Below, piece by piece: positions 10,801-18,271 of a stretch of DNA of 63,582 nt. The stretch covers positions 1-63,582 of the forward strand of contig NZ_WNKS01000022.1 of NCBI RefSeq assembly GCF_009720655.1, written 5' to 3'. Under the pieces are notes generated by a model. It was not told the origin of the DNA. It saw only the letters and a program-made list of their open reading frames with translations, and made no database searches. Source of the stretch: Rhodoblastus acidophilus. GTDB taxonomy: Bacteria > Pseudomonadota > Alphaproteobacteria > Rhizobiales > Beijerinckiaceae. Position 1 is the first letter of the stretch. Every line of letters begins with the position of its first letter. Made by a program: the position numbers and the translations under genes.

Positions 10801-12137
10801 TCGGCTGCCGGCGCCAAGGGCAAGCCCTGAGGATAGAAGTCTGGGACACCGGAATCGGAATCCCGGAGTCCGAGATCCACGCGATTTTCGATGAATATCA
10901 TCAGGTTGGCAATGAAGCCCGCGAGCGCTCCCGCGGGCTCGGGCTCGGCCTGTCGATCGTCCGGCGTTTAAGCAACCTGCTCGGCCATCGCGTGCGCGCG
11001 CGCTCGCACCATGGCAATGGTTCGGTCTTTTCCATCGAGGTGACGCTGGCGCCGAACGCGCCGCGAAAAGCTGCGGCCACGCGGCCCGGGCGTGGTTTCG
11101 AGCTTGAGGAGGAGCCGGCGCGCAAAGGCTCCATTTTGATCGTCGACGACGATCCGGAAGTGCGGGAGCTTCTGGCGCTTTTCCTCAAGCAGGACGGCCA
11201 TCGCACGGCGCGCGCCTATGACGGCGCCGAAGCGATGCAATTGATCGAAAGCGACAATTTTCGTCCCGATCTCATTCTCGCGGATTTCAATCTGCCCAAT
11301 GGAATGAACGGCGTGGACGTCATCGCCGCCATAAGAGAGAAGCTGCATCGCAATGTCGCGGCGATGGTCCTGACCGGCGACATCTCGACCGAAACCTTGC
11401 AGGCGATCGAAAAGGCCGATTGCACGCTGCTGAACAAGCCGGTGAAACTGGAGGAGCTGGCGCTGGCGGTGCGCCGCGCCCTGGCGCCGCCCACGCGCGC
11501 GGCGGCGCGCGAGGACGGCGATCCGCCCGCCCCCTTGCCGCCGGTGGTTTTCGTCGTCGACGACGATCGCTTCCTTCGCGAGGCCGTGCGCGCCGTGCTG
11601 GAGGACGATGGCCGCACCGTCGAGGATTTCGAAAGCTGCGAGGCCTTTCTCGCCGCGCTGACGCCGGGCCGCGACGCCTGCCTGCTGGTCGACGCGGCGC
11701 TGCCCGGCATGAGCGGGCTAGACCTGTTGCGCCAACTGAATCGGGACGGCCCGAAAATCCCGGCGGTGATGATGACCGGCAAGGCCGATGTCGCCATGGC
11801 TGTCGAGGCGATGAAAGCGGGCGCGTTGGATTTCATCGAGAAGCCGATCGGCCGCGAAGAACTGCTGGCCAGCGTCGCGCGCGCGTTCGAACATGCTCAG
11901 GATTCCAGCAAGCTGGTCGCCTGGCGCGAAGCGGCGGCGGCCCAGATCGAAGTCCTGACCCCAAGGCAGAAGCAGATCATGGCGCTGGTGCTCGCGGGCG
12001 CCCCCAGCAAGAACATCGCCGCCGATCTCGGCATCAGCCAGCGCACCGTGGAAAACCACCGCGCCGAAATCATGAAACGCACCGGCGCGAAATCTCTGCC
12101 GGAACTGGCGCGTCTGGCGGTCGCCGCCGCCGAGTGA
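7872..12137 (+). CDS. CheB-CheR-PAS-histidine kinase-REC-REC-LuxR hybrid regulator
   Basis: This 1421-residue protein carries a whole phosphorelay. Residues about 14-190 are a CheB methylesterase without its receiver (GASAGG, QHLDP, SGTGADGS). Residues about 205-475 are a CheR methyltransferase (VAGCSTGEEAYSLA). A coiled coil follows at about 632-712, then a PAS domain (715-835), HisKA with ASHDLRQPLQ (His near 850), HATPase (GNALKYT, GLGLGLSI), REC1 (1088-1205, Asp in ILADFNLP), REC2 (1225-1340, Asp in LLVDAALPG) and a LuxR-type HTH (1360-1415). REC2 plus HTH has the FixJ/TtrR signature (AMKAGALDFIEKP). I infer stress-input signalling to DNA, with the FixJ-like boxes of this window as likely targets. 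The ATG follows GGGGAG. Confidence 0.93.
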   Translation: MRTIAPRVDDSHFPVVAIGASAGGLDACRKFLGGLPPHSGMAFILVQHLDPTHASMLVELLASQTPLKVCEAADGAPVAPEHLYVIPPGLYLSVSGGALKLSQPEARHGARMPFDFLLQSMAEEYSDRAVCVMLSGTGADGSRGLKALKECGGLVVAQDPDEAGFDGMPRSAIETGAVDQVAPAANLPEAIIAYFQSARRNAAQPVLTEDWLTAIVDLLRVKAEHDFRLYKPGALRRRIERRMALAGCDATNYLNKLRDDPREVDLLVKDLLINVTCFFRDPKVFDFLSEKILPELIRDHQAEQPLRIWVAGCSTGEEAYSLAMLFREAIHASGRAIKLQVLASDIDGDAVAQAREGLYPASIDAEVSPERLARFFVKEEGGYRVAPDLRDTVVFTVQDLLVDPPFSRLDFVCCRNLLIYLGLEAQAKVMDLFHFALREGGILLLGGAESVGETHGRFTAVAGAERIFRHTVRGRPGDFRFLGGAGARLPARWAPGSPSRRRSLADLCQRLLLDDFAPAAVLINRNNECLYAFGPTDRYLAIAPGQATHDLLAMARKGLGARLRSAIQRAFDENAPVTVNISRPDHEERPPCRISVRPVVSDGEQLAMVCFVDEPRRPRREIGPSDVAPNAELARELEATRIELQEALRDLEVAGEEHKAINEEALSVNEEFQSANEELLTSKEELQSLNEELTALNNQLQETLDRQRTTSNDLQNVLYSTDVATLFLDDSLNIRFFTPATRALFHVIAGDVGRPLADLASRGADEALLSDARVVLAKHLPVQREIETPDGHWFMRRIQPYRTQAGGVEGVVITFVDMTERKSVNDALEAAKHRAEAADKAKSRFLAAASHDLRQPLQTLALLQGLLERAVSGEKERKFVARIGETLTAMTGMLNALLDINQIEAGAVRAEMAPFPVQNLLTKLRDEFIYPAQEKHLDVRMVGCGLSIWSDPRLLEQILRNLLGNALKYTKNGKILLGCRRQGQALRIEVWDTGIGIPESEIHAIFDEYHQVGNEARERSRGLGLGLSIVRRLSNLLGHRVRARSHHGNGSVFSIEVTLAPNAPRKAAATRPGRGFELEEEPARKGSILIVDDDPEVRELLALFLKQDGHRTARAYDGAEAMQLIESDNFRPDLILADFNLPNGMNGVDVIAAIREKLHRNVAAMVLTGDISTETLQAIEKADCTLLNKPVKLEELALAVRRALAPPTRAAAREDGDPPAPLPPVVFVVDDDRFLREAVRAVLEDDGRTVEDFESCEAFLAALTPGRDACLLVDAALPGMSGLDLLRQLNRDGPKIPAVMMTGKADVAMAVEAMKAGALDFIEKPIGREELLASVARAFEHAQDSSKLVAWREAAAAQIEVLTPRQKQIMALVLAGAPSKNIAADLGISQRTVENHRAEIMKRTGAKSLPELARLAVAAAE

Positions 12138-12143
12138 CTCGCC

Positions 12144-12641
12144 TCAAGCCTTGGGGGCGCCAGTCTTGGGGGCGTCGCGCTGTCCCAAGAGCCCGCCAAG
12201 CGCCAGGCCGCAGGTCAGCGCCAGCACCACAAGCCGTGTCGGCGTGGAAACGCCCGCCGACCGCGTCAAGGCGCGCGCGAGCCGATCCTGCGCGCCGACG
12301 GCCGCGACAATGGCTTCCACGAGCGGATCCGCAGGGGCGCGCGCCTGGGCGGGCGCCGCGGGCGCGCCGCGACGCGCCGAAAGGATAGCCGAAACGACGA
12401 AGGTTGCGAGCGCGAGCCCCGCACAGAGCCCGCCGACGATCATCGCGCTGGCGACCTGCCCTTGAGCCGCGACGAGCGCCGCATAGGCCGCGAGCGCGCC
12501 AAAGCCGATGGCGAGGGCGGCAAACAACGCCGTCAAACCAAAGCCCAGAGCCGTCATCGCCGCGCCGAACAGCGTGACGCGCAGACGCTGCTCGACAGCG
12601 GCGCTGACGAGGTCGAACAGCTTGGCGGGAAACGGGTTCAT
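12144..12641 (-). CDS. Membrane protein, YqjE-like (putative)
   Basis: The 165-residue protein has two adjacent hydrophobic helices (about residues 25-85), a polar Ala/Pro-rich stretch and a final hydrophobic segment near residues 137-150. Its start overlaps the stop of the DUF883 gene (ATGA). This order, a DUF883 protein followed by a two-helix membrane protein, recalls yqjD-yqjE of enterobacteria, where YqjD binds ribosomes at the membrane. Family assignment is tentative. The gene converges on the hybrid kinase gene with a 6-bp gap. Confidence 0.65.
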   Translation of the reverse strand: MNPFPAKLFDLVSAAVEQRLRVTLFGAAMTALGFGLTALFAALAIGFGALAAYAALVAAQGQVASAMIVGGLCAGLALATFVVSAILSARRGAPAAPAQARAPADPLVEAIVAAVGAQDRLARALTRSAGVSTPTRLVVLALTCGLALGGLLGQRDAPKTGAPKA

Positions 12642-12952
12642 CCCCGCGCTCGGCCGATCATGCCAATGATCAGGCCGAGGCCCAGGGCGATCAGGATGGC
12701 GGTGAGCGGGTTGCGCTCGATGCTGGCGGTGATTTCATCGCCCGCGCGCGCGGCGCCTTTCTGGGCGTCTCCGGCCGCCTGGGCGAAAGTGTCCCTGACG
12801 CCGTCCGCCGCGTCGGACATGCGCGCGCCGGCCGTCTGCTTCTGTTGGTCCAGAAGGGCGCGCAGGGATTCGGTCAGATGGGCGATGTCGCGTCGCAAGG
12901 CGGCGAAATCCGCGGCGATTTCCTTGGCGGCGTTGTCAACATCTGCGGTCAT
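12638..12952 (-). CDS. DUF883 (YqjD/ElaB-like) family protein
   Basis: The 104-residue protein has a long charged helix (residues 1-75) and a C-terminal hydrophobic helix (PLTAILIALGLGLIIGMIG) followed by Arg residues, the typical DUF883 layout of a tail-anchored inner-membrane protein. E. coli relatives bind stationary-phase ribosomes. AGGAGG stands 5 bp before the ATG. A second DUF883-like gene at 34122 has an EcfG promoter, whereas no such promoter or FixJ-like box is visible here. Confidence 0.85.
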   Translation of the reverse strand: MTADVDNAAKEIAADFAALRRDIAHLTESLRALLDQQKQTAGARMSDAADGVRDTFAQAAGDAQKGAARAGDEITASIERNPLTAILIALGLGLIIGMIGRARG

Positions 12953-13027
12953 TGCATCCTCCTGAAATGGCCCGCCGTCGCTGAACGCGCCGGCGGCGCG
13001 CGGGAAAAATTTCGAACCCGGAAACTG

Positions 13028-13092
13028 GAGCCTTTTCAAGGGAAGCGGATGCCAGTTCGCGTGACGAAAATGCGTCAAAACAAGACTCTAGC
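13028..13092 (+). repeat. Intergenic repeat family A, copy 3 (partial)
   Basis: It matches the first half of the family A consensus (GGAAGCGGATGCCAGTTCGC) and ends CTCTAG. It runs into the truncated DUF3309 frame at 13088 and supplies that frame's stop codon. Confidence 0.75.
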
Positions 13093-13174
13093 CCCAGTTC
13101 ACGCTATGCGGCCATCTCGGCAGGGCGCCGATGAGAAACAACACCAATATGACGAGCAGGATTGTGCCGAGCAA
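13088..13174 (-). pseudogene. Truncated DUF3309 mini-protein
   Basis: Reading from TTG at 13174 gives the N-terminal half of a DUF3309 protein (LGTILLVILVLFLIGALPRWP then HSVNWG). It stops at TAG 13088-13090, which belongs to repeat A copy 3. The family usually continues with a second Gly-rich hydrophobic half of about 22 residues, as in the intact gene at 26472. The repeat seems to have replaced that half. AGGAAAGGG lies 7 bp before the TTG, so a 28-residue peptide might still be made. Confidence 0.6.
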
Positions 13175-13204
13175 GGGAAATCCCTTTCCTGATTGAACGC
13201 GGAA

Positions 13205-13235
13205 GCCGACGGATCGCCACCGGCGACCCGTCGGC
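13205..13235 (-). terminator. Stem-loop after csbD
   Basis: GCCGACGG at 13205-13212 pairs with CCGTCGGC at 13228-13235, with further pairing inside. It lies 10 bp beyond the CsbD stop. The T-run is poor, so this is a weak terminator call. Confidence 0.4.
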
Positions 13236-13244
13236 TTGGAAACC

Positions 13245-13427
13245 TTACTTTTTAAGGACGTCCTTCACCGCATCCTTCACGCCGCCGGCGGCGTTCTGGA
13301 CCTTGCCTTCAACCTTGTCGCGCTGGCCTTCGGCGACCAGCTTGGCGTCGCCGAGGACTTTGCCGGCGGCTATTTCGACAGCGCCCTTGGCCTGTTTGGC
13401 GGTTCCGACGATTCGATCCTTGTCCAT
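13245..13427 (-). CDS. CsbD family stress protein
   Basis: The 60-residue hydrophilic protein starts MDKDRIVGTAKQAKGAVE and shows the CsbD pattern of repeated KG/AEG turns (AEGQRDKVEGKVQNAAGG). CsbD proteins accumulate strongly under general stress, and their mechanism is unknown. ATG 13427 is preferred to 13433 because AGGAG then stands 8 bp upstream. The open frame to 13547 is probably leader. The FixJ-like box promoter is at 13565-13611. Confidence 0.9.
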   Translation of the reverse strand: MDKDRIVGTAKQAKGAVEIAAGKVLGDAKLVAEGQRDKVEGKVQNAAGGVKDAVKDVLKK

Positions 13428-13564
13428 GTTCATGGCTCCTGTTATCGAGGCTCCCACGGGCGCGCTTTGAGACGTTTCCAGCTTCATGGTGAAAGCGTCA
13501 TTGCGAACGACTTGCTGGTTGTTGGCGCCAGCCCGAACGTCGCTCACGCCGCTCGTGGAGCCAG

Positions 13565-13611
13565 ACCCTAGCTTGCGTCAGGCGATGGCCGACAGCATCG
13601 GAATCTACTCA
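13565..13611 (-). promoter_or_regulatory. FixJ-like box promoter of csbD
   Basis: TGAGTAGATTCCGA lies at 13611-13598 and TAGGGT at 13570-13565. The first three bases of the box (TGA, 13611-13609) are also the stop codon of otsA. Confidence 0.7.
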
Positions 13612-15072
13612 CGGAAGAAGAGTCGAACGGCTCGGACGGCGCTCGGTCAGGGCGATCACGCGACCGGCGGCGGCGCGCGGAAGGGAAATTCGCGGACTGC
13701 CGCGACAAGCCCGCAGGGCGCGCAGAAAGCGCAGCATCCAGTTGCCGGCGTCATGCTTGCGGACACGCTTCATCAGCGCGCGATAACGCGCGATGCGCTC
13801 TTCTCTCGGCATTTCGATCGCCCGTCTCATCGCGTGGGCCGTCTCGTCGATATCATAGGGATTGACGAGCAAGGCTTCCTGCAAATCCTCGGCGGCGCCG
13901 GCGAAGCGCGACAGGATCAGAACCCCGGGATCGGCTTCGTCCTGCGCCGCGACATATTCCTTCGCCACCAGATTCATGCCGTCGCGGAGCGGCGTCACCA
14001 GGCCGATGTGGCAGGCGCGGTAGTGAACGGCGAGGGTTTCGCGTGCGACGGCGCGATGAATATAGCGCAGGGGCGTCCAGTCGAAATCGCCGAACTTGCC
14101 GTTGATCTTGCCGGACAAGGCCTCCAGCTCGTGGCGAATGTCGATATAGGCGTCGAGATCGTCACGGGTCGGCGAAGCCACCTGGATCAAGGTCAGGGGC
14201 CGGCGATCTTCCGGATAGGAATCGAGCAGCCGCCGAAACGCCCGGAATTTTTCCGGCAGGCCCTTGCTGTAATCCAGGCGATCAACGCCGATGGCGCGAA
14301 GGGGTTTGCCGTCGCGGCGCTCCGTCTTCTGGATTTTTTGCGCGCCCTCTGGGTTCGCCGCCATCGTGGCGAAGCCACCCACATCGATGCCCGCGGGAAA
14401 CACGCCGACTTGAAGATATTTGCCGTCGAGCCGCACCGTGTCGAGCCCGACGCGCTCGCCACCCAGCGCCTCGCAGACGAAACGGCAGAAATTGGCGTGA
14501 TCGCCAGCGGTCTGAAAACCGATGAGATCGTAATCCAGCACTGTGCGCGCGAGACGCTCATATTCGGGCGCGGCCCTCAGGATTTCCGGCGGCGGAAAGG
14601 GAATATGCAGGAAGAAGCCAATCTGATTGCCGACGCCGCGCGCCCGCAGATCGGCGCCAAGCGGGATCAGATGGTAATCATGCACCCAGATCAGGTCCGT
14701 GCGGCGCAGGTGCGGCGCGAGCATGTCGGCGAAACGGGCGTTGACCCGCCGGTAGCCCTCGGCCGCCTCCAGCGTGAAGCGGGAGAGATCGAGCCGATAA
14801 TGGTGGATCGGCCACAACACCTCGTTGGAAAAACCCAGGTAGAATTCGCGATGGTCGCGCTCGGTAAGCGGCATGGTCATCAGCGTGCAGCGGCCGTGCT
14901 GGAGGCAAGTCGCGGCGATGTCGCTTTCCTGCGCGACCAGTTCGCCATTCCAGCCGAACCACAAGCCGCCGCGGTCGCGCATGGCGTCGACAAGGCAGAC
15001 CGCCAACCCGCCAGCGGCCTGCCCGGGGCTGGGAGCGGCAACGCGGTTGGACACGACCACCAGCCGTGTCAT
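13609..15072 (-). CDS. otsA: Alpha,alpha-trehalose-phosphate synthase (GT20)
   Basis: The 487-residue cytosolic enzyme joins UDP-glucose and glucose-6-phosphate into trehalose-6-phosphate. Diagnostic GT20 segments are present: SNRVA at the N-terminus, the glucose-phosphate loop near GGLAV, WVHDYHLIPL, FFLHIPFPPPE, GVDRLDYSKGL, and PLRDGMNLVAKEYVAAQ near the C-terminal domain. Length is normal, with a basic C-terminal tail of about 20 residues. Its ATG overlaps the otsB stop (ATGA), so the two are translationally coupled. Trehalose protects against osmotic and drying stress, in keeping with the promoter class upstream of otsB. Confidence 0.96.
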   Translation of the reverse strand: MTRLVVVSNRVAAPSPGQAAGGLAVCLVDAMRDRGGLWFGWNGELVAQESDIAATCLQHGRCTLMTMPLTERDHREFYLGFSNEVLWPIHHYRLDLSRFTLEAAEGYRRVNARFADMLAPHLRRTDLIWVHDYHLIPLGADLRARGVGNQIGFFLHIPFPPPEILRAAPEYERLARTVLDYDLIGFQTAGDHANFCRFVCEALGGERVGLDTVRLDGKYLQVGVFPAGIDVGGFATMAANPEGAQKIQKTERRDGKPLRAIGVDRLDYSKGLPEKFRAFRRLLDSYPEDRRPLTLIQVASPTRDDLDAYIDIRHELEALSGKINGKFGDFDWTPLRYIHRAVARETLAVHYRACHIGLVTPLRDGMNLVAKEYVAAQDEADPGVLILSRFAGAAEDLQEALLVNPYDIDETAHAMRRAIEMPREERIARYRALMKRVRKHDAGNWMLRFLRALRACRGSPRISLPRAAAGRVIALTERRPSRSTLLP

Positions 15073-15983
15073 GCGCGGGCCTCTCGGGAGAGCGACGGGC
15101 GCCCGGCGCGAGCGACGGCGACGCCAGACTCGTTCCTGTCGTTCCGACGGCCTTGGACGCCGGCGCCTCTTGTCATCGCGACCAGGCCTTCCAGCCAATG
15201 GCGAAGGTCGGGAATGTCCTTCGCCCGAAATCTGGCGACGGTGCGGCCGCCGCCGACCTTGACCGAGAGCCCACCGCGGGCGTTGACCGCGGCAAAGGCG
15301 GGTTCGTCGGTGGCGTCATCGCCGGCGTAAATCGGCGTTTTCCCCTTGAACGGACGCTCGTCGAGAAAGGCGTCGACGACGCCGCCCTTGTCGGAGCCGG
15401 AGACCCTGATCTCGCAGACCATCTTGCCCTCGATCAGATGCAGGTCCGCCCGCGCGCCTGAAATTTTTCGTGCGAAGGCGCGGCAGCGTTTTTCGAAATC
15501 CGGACGCAGGCGGAAATGGATCGCCACCGCGCCGGTTTTCTTTTCGATCACGACGCCCGGCTCCAGGCGAAAGGCCGCGACCGCCTCGGCGGCCATCGAC
15601 TCGACGACGCTCTGGTCGATGACCGGGGAATGCAGACGTCCGGCGGCGTCGCGGCGCTGGAGGCCATGCACGCCGGCGACAGGAAGGATCAGGGGATGGA
15701 TCAGGCGGTCGATGACGCCAATGTCGCGTCCAGACACCAGGGCCAGGGCGTGGCCGCTCGCGTCGCGCAGGTTTTCGAGGAATTGCAGCATCGCGGCGTC
15801 AATCCGCACATGGTCGGGACGATCCGCGATCTCCACCAGCGCGCCGTCGAAGTCCAGAAAGATGCAGTAATCTTGGAGGTTGCCGAGAACGGGAAGGCTG
15901 GGCTGCGCGCAAAGTTTCGTTGGCGCCTTGGCCGATCCGCCGAACATGGAGCGATTGTCGTCGCTCGCCGCAAGCCGTTTCAT
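15069..15983 (-). CDS. otsB: Trehalose-6-phosphate phosphatase
   Basis: The 304-residue HAD-superfamily enzyme releases trehalose from trehalose-6-phosphate. Motif I is CIFLDFDGALVEI, motif II lies near LVSGRD and motifs III/IV are in YAGDDATDEPAF. In motif I the usual DFDGT/S is DFDGA, a substitution next to the catalytic Asp pair, which are both kept. The start at 15983 follows GGGAGGCGCTTC; the longer frame would cross the promoter. It is first in the otsB-otsA operon behind the FixJ-like box at 16010-16055. Confidence 0.94.
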   Translation of the reverse strand: MKRLAASDDNRSMFGGSAKAPTKLCAQPSLPVLGNLQDYCIFLDFDGALVEIADRPDHVRIDAAMLQFLENLRDASGHALALVSGRDIGVIDRLIHPLILPVAGVHGLQRRDAAGRLHSPVIDQSVVESMAAEAVAAFRLEPGVVIEKKTGAVAIHFRLRPDFEKRCRAFARKISGARADLHLIEGKMVCEIRVSGSDKGGVVDAFLDERPFKGKTPIYAGDDATDEPAFAAVNARGGLSVKVGGGRTVARFRAKDIPDLRHWLEGLVAMTRGAGVQGRRNDRNESGVAVARAGRPSLSREARA

Positions 15984-16009
15984 GAAGCGCCTCCCAGATT
16001 GTCGCCCGA

Positions 16010-16055
16010 ATCCTATGGGGGCTGGGCTGCGGGAGACAGGATCGGAATCTACCCA
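16010..16055 (-). promoter_or_regulatory. FixJ-like box promoter of otsBA
   Basis: TGGGTAGATTCCGA lies at 16055-16042, CCTGTC takes the -35 place, and TAGGAT at 16015-16010 is a good -10. The otsB start is 27 bp beyond the -10. Confidence 0.75.
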
Positions 16056-16190
16056 TGACATGCGTGCGCCCGCCAGTCGCGGACGTTGTGGCGTCAGCCT
16101 TGATCCCGCAAAGCCTGGGCCTGGATCGGAGGACAAACATTCCGCCAGAAAATCTTGATCCTGTCCGTTGCGGTTCGCAGCCAGGCTTCT

Positions 16191-16294
16191 AGAGCGTTTT
16201 CAAGCGAAGTGGATGCCGGTTCGCGTGAAGAAAATGCGTCAAAACAATAATCTAGAGCTATTTCATGTTTCCCTGAAACGTGAAATAGCTCTAG
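16191..16294 (+). repeat. Intergenic repeat family A, copy 4 (full)
   Basis: A complete copy: core GCGAAGTGGATGCCGGTTCG, then the palindrome CTAGAGCTATTTCATGTTTC against GAAACGTGAAATAGCTCTAG. It lies between otsBA and the gene ending at 16404. Confidence 0.85.
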
Positions 16295-16403
16295 GCCGAA
16301 TTCAGCCAGGACTTGAAAGCGATGCAGCTTTCAAATCTGCATCGGCGCGCGCCGACCATGAGAGTCATGCGCCTTTTTCCAACTTTGGCGCTTGCGCCAC
16401 ACG

Positions 16404-16799
16404 TCACTTCTGCGCGGTCATCAGGTCCGCCGCCTTGAAATAAGCGCGGGCGTGGGCGAGCAGAACCTGGTCGGCGGGATGATCGACGGTTTCGACACCG
16501 GCGACACGTTCCAGCAAAGCCGCGTTGTGGCGCGCGATATGCTTCACGAGCGCCGTCTTCGCGACGCCAGGTCCCGTGATCAGAATCGCTTTCGATCCGC
16601 CGATCGCCTCGACCACGGCGCGGAAAAACGCCTTGTCCTCGGGCGCGTGGCCGCTTCCCATCGTATTCGCCTTGTGATGGATGTGAACATGCGGATCGTC
16701 GGGCCGCACGACGACACGATCCGCGTCCTCGGCGTTGAAATGAAAAACGCGCGCTTCGTGATGATCGATCCAGATGACGCTGTGAGCATGTTCGGTCAT
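16404..16799 (-). CDS. Putative translational machinery-like protein
   Basis: The 131-residue soluble protein has a His-rich middle (DDPHVHIHHKAN) and a segment ILITGPGVAKTALVKHI that resembles the eRF1 domain 3-like proteins found in many Rhizobiales. It lacks a true Walker P-loop (GPGVAKT is not GxxxxGKT). It starts 34 bp after the stop of the PHA-type hydrolase gene, so the two are probably cotranscribed from 18035-18079. Function is unknown, and the annotation is by resemblance only. Confidence 0.6.
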   Translation of the reverse strand: MTEHAHSVIWIDHHEARVFHFNAEDADRVVVRPDDPHVHIHHKANTMGSGHAPEDKAFFRAVVEAIGGSKAILITGPGVAKTALVKHIARHNAALLERVAGVETVDHPADQVLLAHARAYFKAADLMTAQK

Positions 16800-16833
16800 G
16801 GCTGTGTGTCCTGATGAGGGGGCGCGAGCGCGG

Positions 16834-17949
16834 TTATTGCGCAGCGATCCAGCGCGCGATTTCCGGCCAATGCTCCGTGAGGGTGCGGGCGCCCATGAAC
16901 AGTCCGATATGGCCGCCCGGCACGGTCTTCTGCACGATATGGTCTTTCGGCGTTCCGATATATTTCACGGCGTCGAGGACCTGCTCCGGCGTGGTGATGT
17001 CGTCGGCGGCCCCGGCGAGCAGGTAGGTTGGACAGGTGATGTTGCGAAGGTCCAGCTTGCGGCCAAGCCCGATGAACTCGCCCTTCGCCAACCGGTTTTG
17101 CTTGAAGAGCTGCTCGATCGCCTGCAAGTACCACCGTCCCGGCAGGTCGATCGGGCTTTCGTACCAGCTCTCGAACGTTTCCTCCTTGGCCAACCAGACG
17201 GGATCGTCGATATGTTCGTAAACATCGATCTGATCCTGCATATAATGCTGCGCCGGGTGCATGTTCTTCCAGCCCTGAAGCATGACCGCGCCCCGCATCA
17301 GCCCGCCGCCGAGCGCGACAAGCTCCTGGTAGGTTGACAGTGGCGTCTCGTGGGCGAGGCGCTTGATCGGCCCGTCGCCCGCGTCCGTATCGATGGGCGC
17401 GCCCGCCAGCACCAGCGCATTGACCTTGTCGGGAAAGCGCGCCGCGACCATCGCCGCCATCCAGCCGCCCTGGCAGAGACCGACAAGGTTCACACGACCG
17501 CCGAGATCGTCGATGGCGACGACGAGGTCGGCGAGATAATTGTCGATCTCGAGATCCTTCATGTCCGGCGAAGCGGATTTCCAATCGGTTAGGGCGACAT
17601 GTCCGAGGCCATTGTCCAACAAGGTCTGCACGAGGCTTTGACCCTTGTGGTAGTCGGCGATCATGGCGGTATGGCCGGCGTGAGGCGCGTCGATCAGGGT
17701 CGGCAGCGCGCCGGCCTTGCCGTAGTCGCGAAGGGCCATGCTGCGCAGGTCGAGGCGCAACACGTTGGGCGTCGCCAGCTTGGGCCGCAGCCCGCCGTGC
17801 AATTTGATTTCCTCGCCAACGAATTCAAAGTTCTTGGCGTAGAGCGCGACGCCTTCCGTAACGAGCGATTCCGCATAGGCCAGCGGCCAGAATGCGGGAA
17901 TGCTGATCAAGGGCGCGGAGGGGCATTTTTCTGATTTCGCCTGGAGCAT
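16834..17949 (-). CDS. Alpha/beta hydrolase of the PhaC/PHA depolymerase type
   Basis: The 371-residue protein has an alpha/beta-hydrolase core with the lipase-box variant GLCQGG (nucleophile Cys, as in PHA synthases) near residue 158, an Asp candidate in AGAADDITTP and a His in VPGGHIGLFMG. Class I PHA synthases are about 570-600 residues, so this is a short relative, possibly acting on polyhydroxyalkanoate or hydroxyacyl-thioesters. ATG 17949 begins MLQAKSEKCPS; the longer frame would cross the promoter. It is expressed from the FixJ-like box at 18035-18079. Confidence 0.75.
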   Translation of the reverse strand: MLQAKSEKCPSAPLISIPAFWPLAYAESLVTEGVALYAKNFEFVGEEIKLHGGLRPKLATPNVLRLDLRSMALRDYGKAGALPTLIDAPHAGHTAMIADYHKGQSLVQTLLDNGLGHVALTDWKSASPDMKDLEIDNYLADLVVAIDDLGGRVNLVGLCQGGWMAAMVAARFPDKVNALVLAGAPIDTDAGDGPIKRLAHETPLSTYQELVALGGGLMRGAVMLQGWKNMHPAQHYMQDQIDVYEHIDDPVWLAKEETFESWYESPIDLPGRWYLQAIEQLFKQNRLAKGEFIGLGRKLDLRNITCPTYLLAGAADDITTPEQVLDAVKYIGTPKDHIVQKTVPGGHIGLFMGARTLTEHWPEIARWIAAQ

Positions 17950-18034
17950 GAATGAACCTTCTCGCTTTCGGCGGACAATGTTGCGGGGCCGCGCGACAGC
18001 GACGCGTGGCGCAGTCAAAATCCGCCAATATCCA

Positions 18035-18079
18035 ACCGTAGTCGTCACACGGAGTCGGAACAGCATCGGAAATTACTCA
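18035..18079 (-). promoter_or_regulatory. FixJ-like box promoter of the PHA-type hydrolase
   Basis: TGAGTAATTTCCGA lies at 18079-18066, GCTGTT in the -35 place, and TACGGT at 18040-18035. Of all copies this is among the closest to the FixJ element remembered from S. meliloti (TAAGTAATTTCC). Confidence 0.75.
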
Positions 18080-18271
18080 CGTCGCAGAGGCTGATGCAAG
18101 TTGAGTCGTTTCCGAAGCTGCCGCCTTGCCCACGGCGGCTGCAACACTGCCGGGGTCAGAATCTCCCGTGGATCTCCGCCGCGAAACGTCGGGCGACGAC
18201 GAAGGTCTTGAGTTTGCATGTGTCGCGCCGGCCACATGGAAAACGGGGGCCGGCGCGAAGACTGTCGATTG

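Noticed and set aside
18102-18115. A further box-like sequence TGAGTCGTTTCCGA on the plus strand
   Set aside because: It is more degenerate, no -10-like hexamer stands at the right distance, and no supported plus-strand gene follows.
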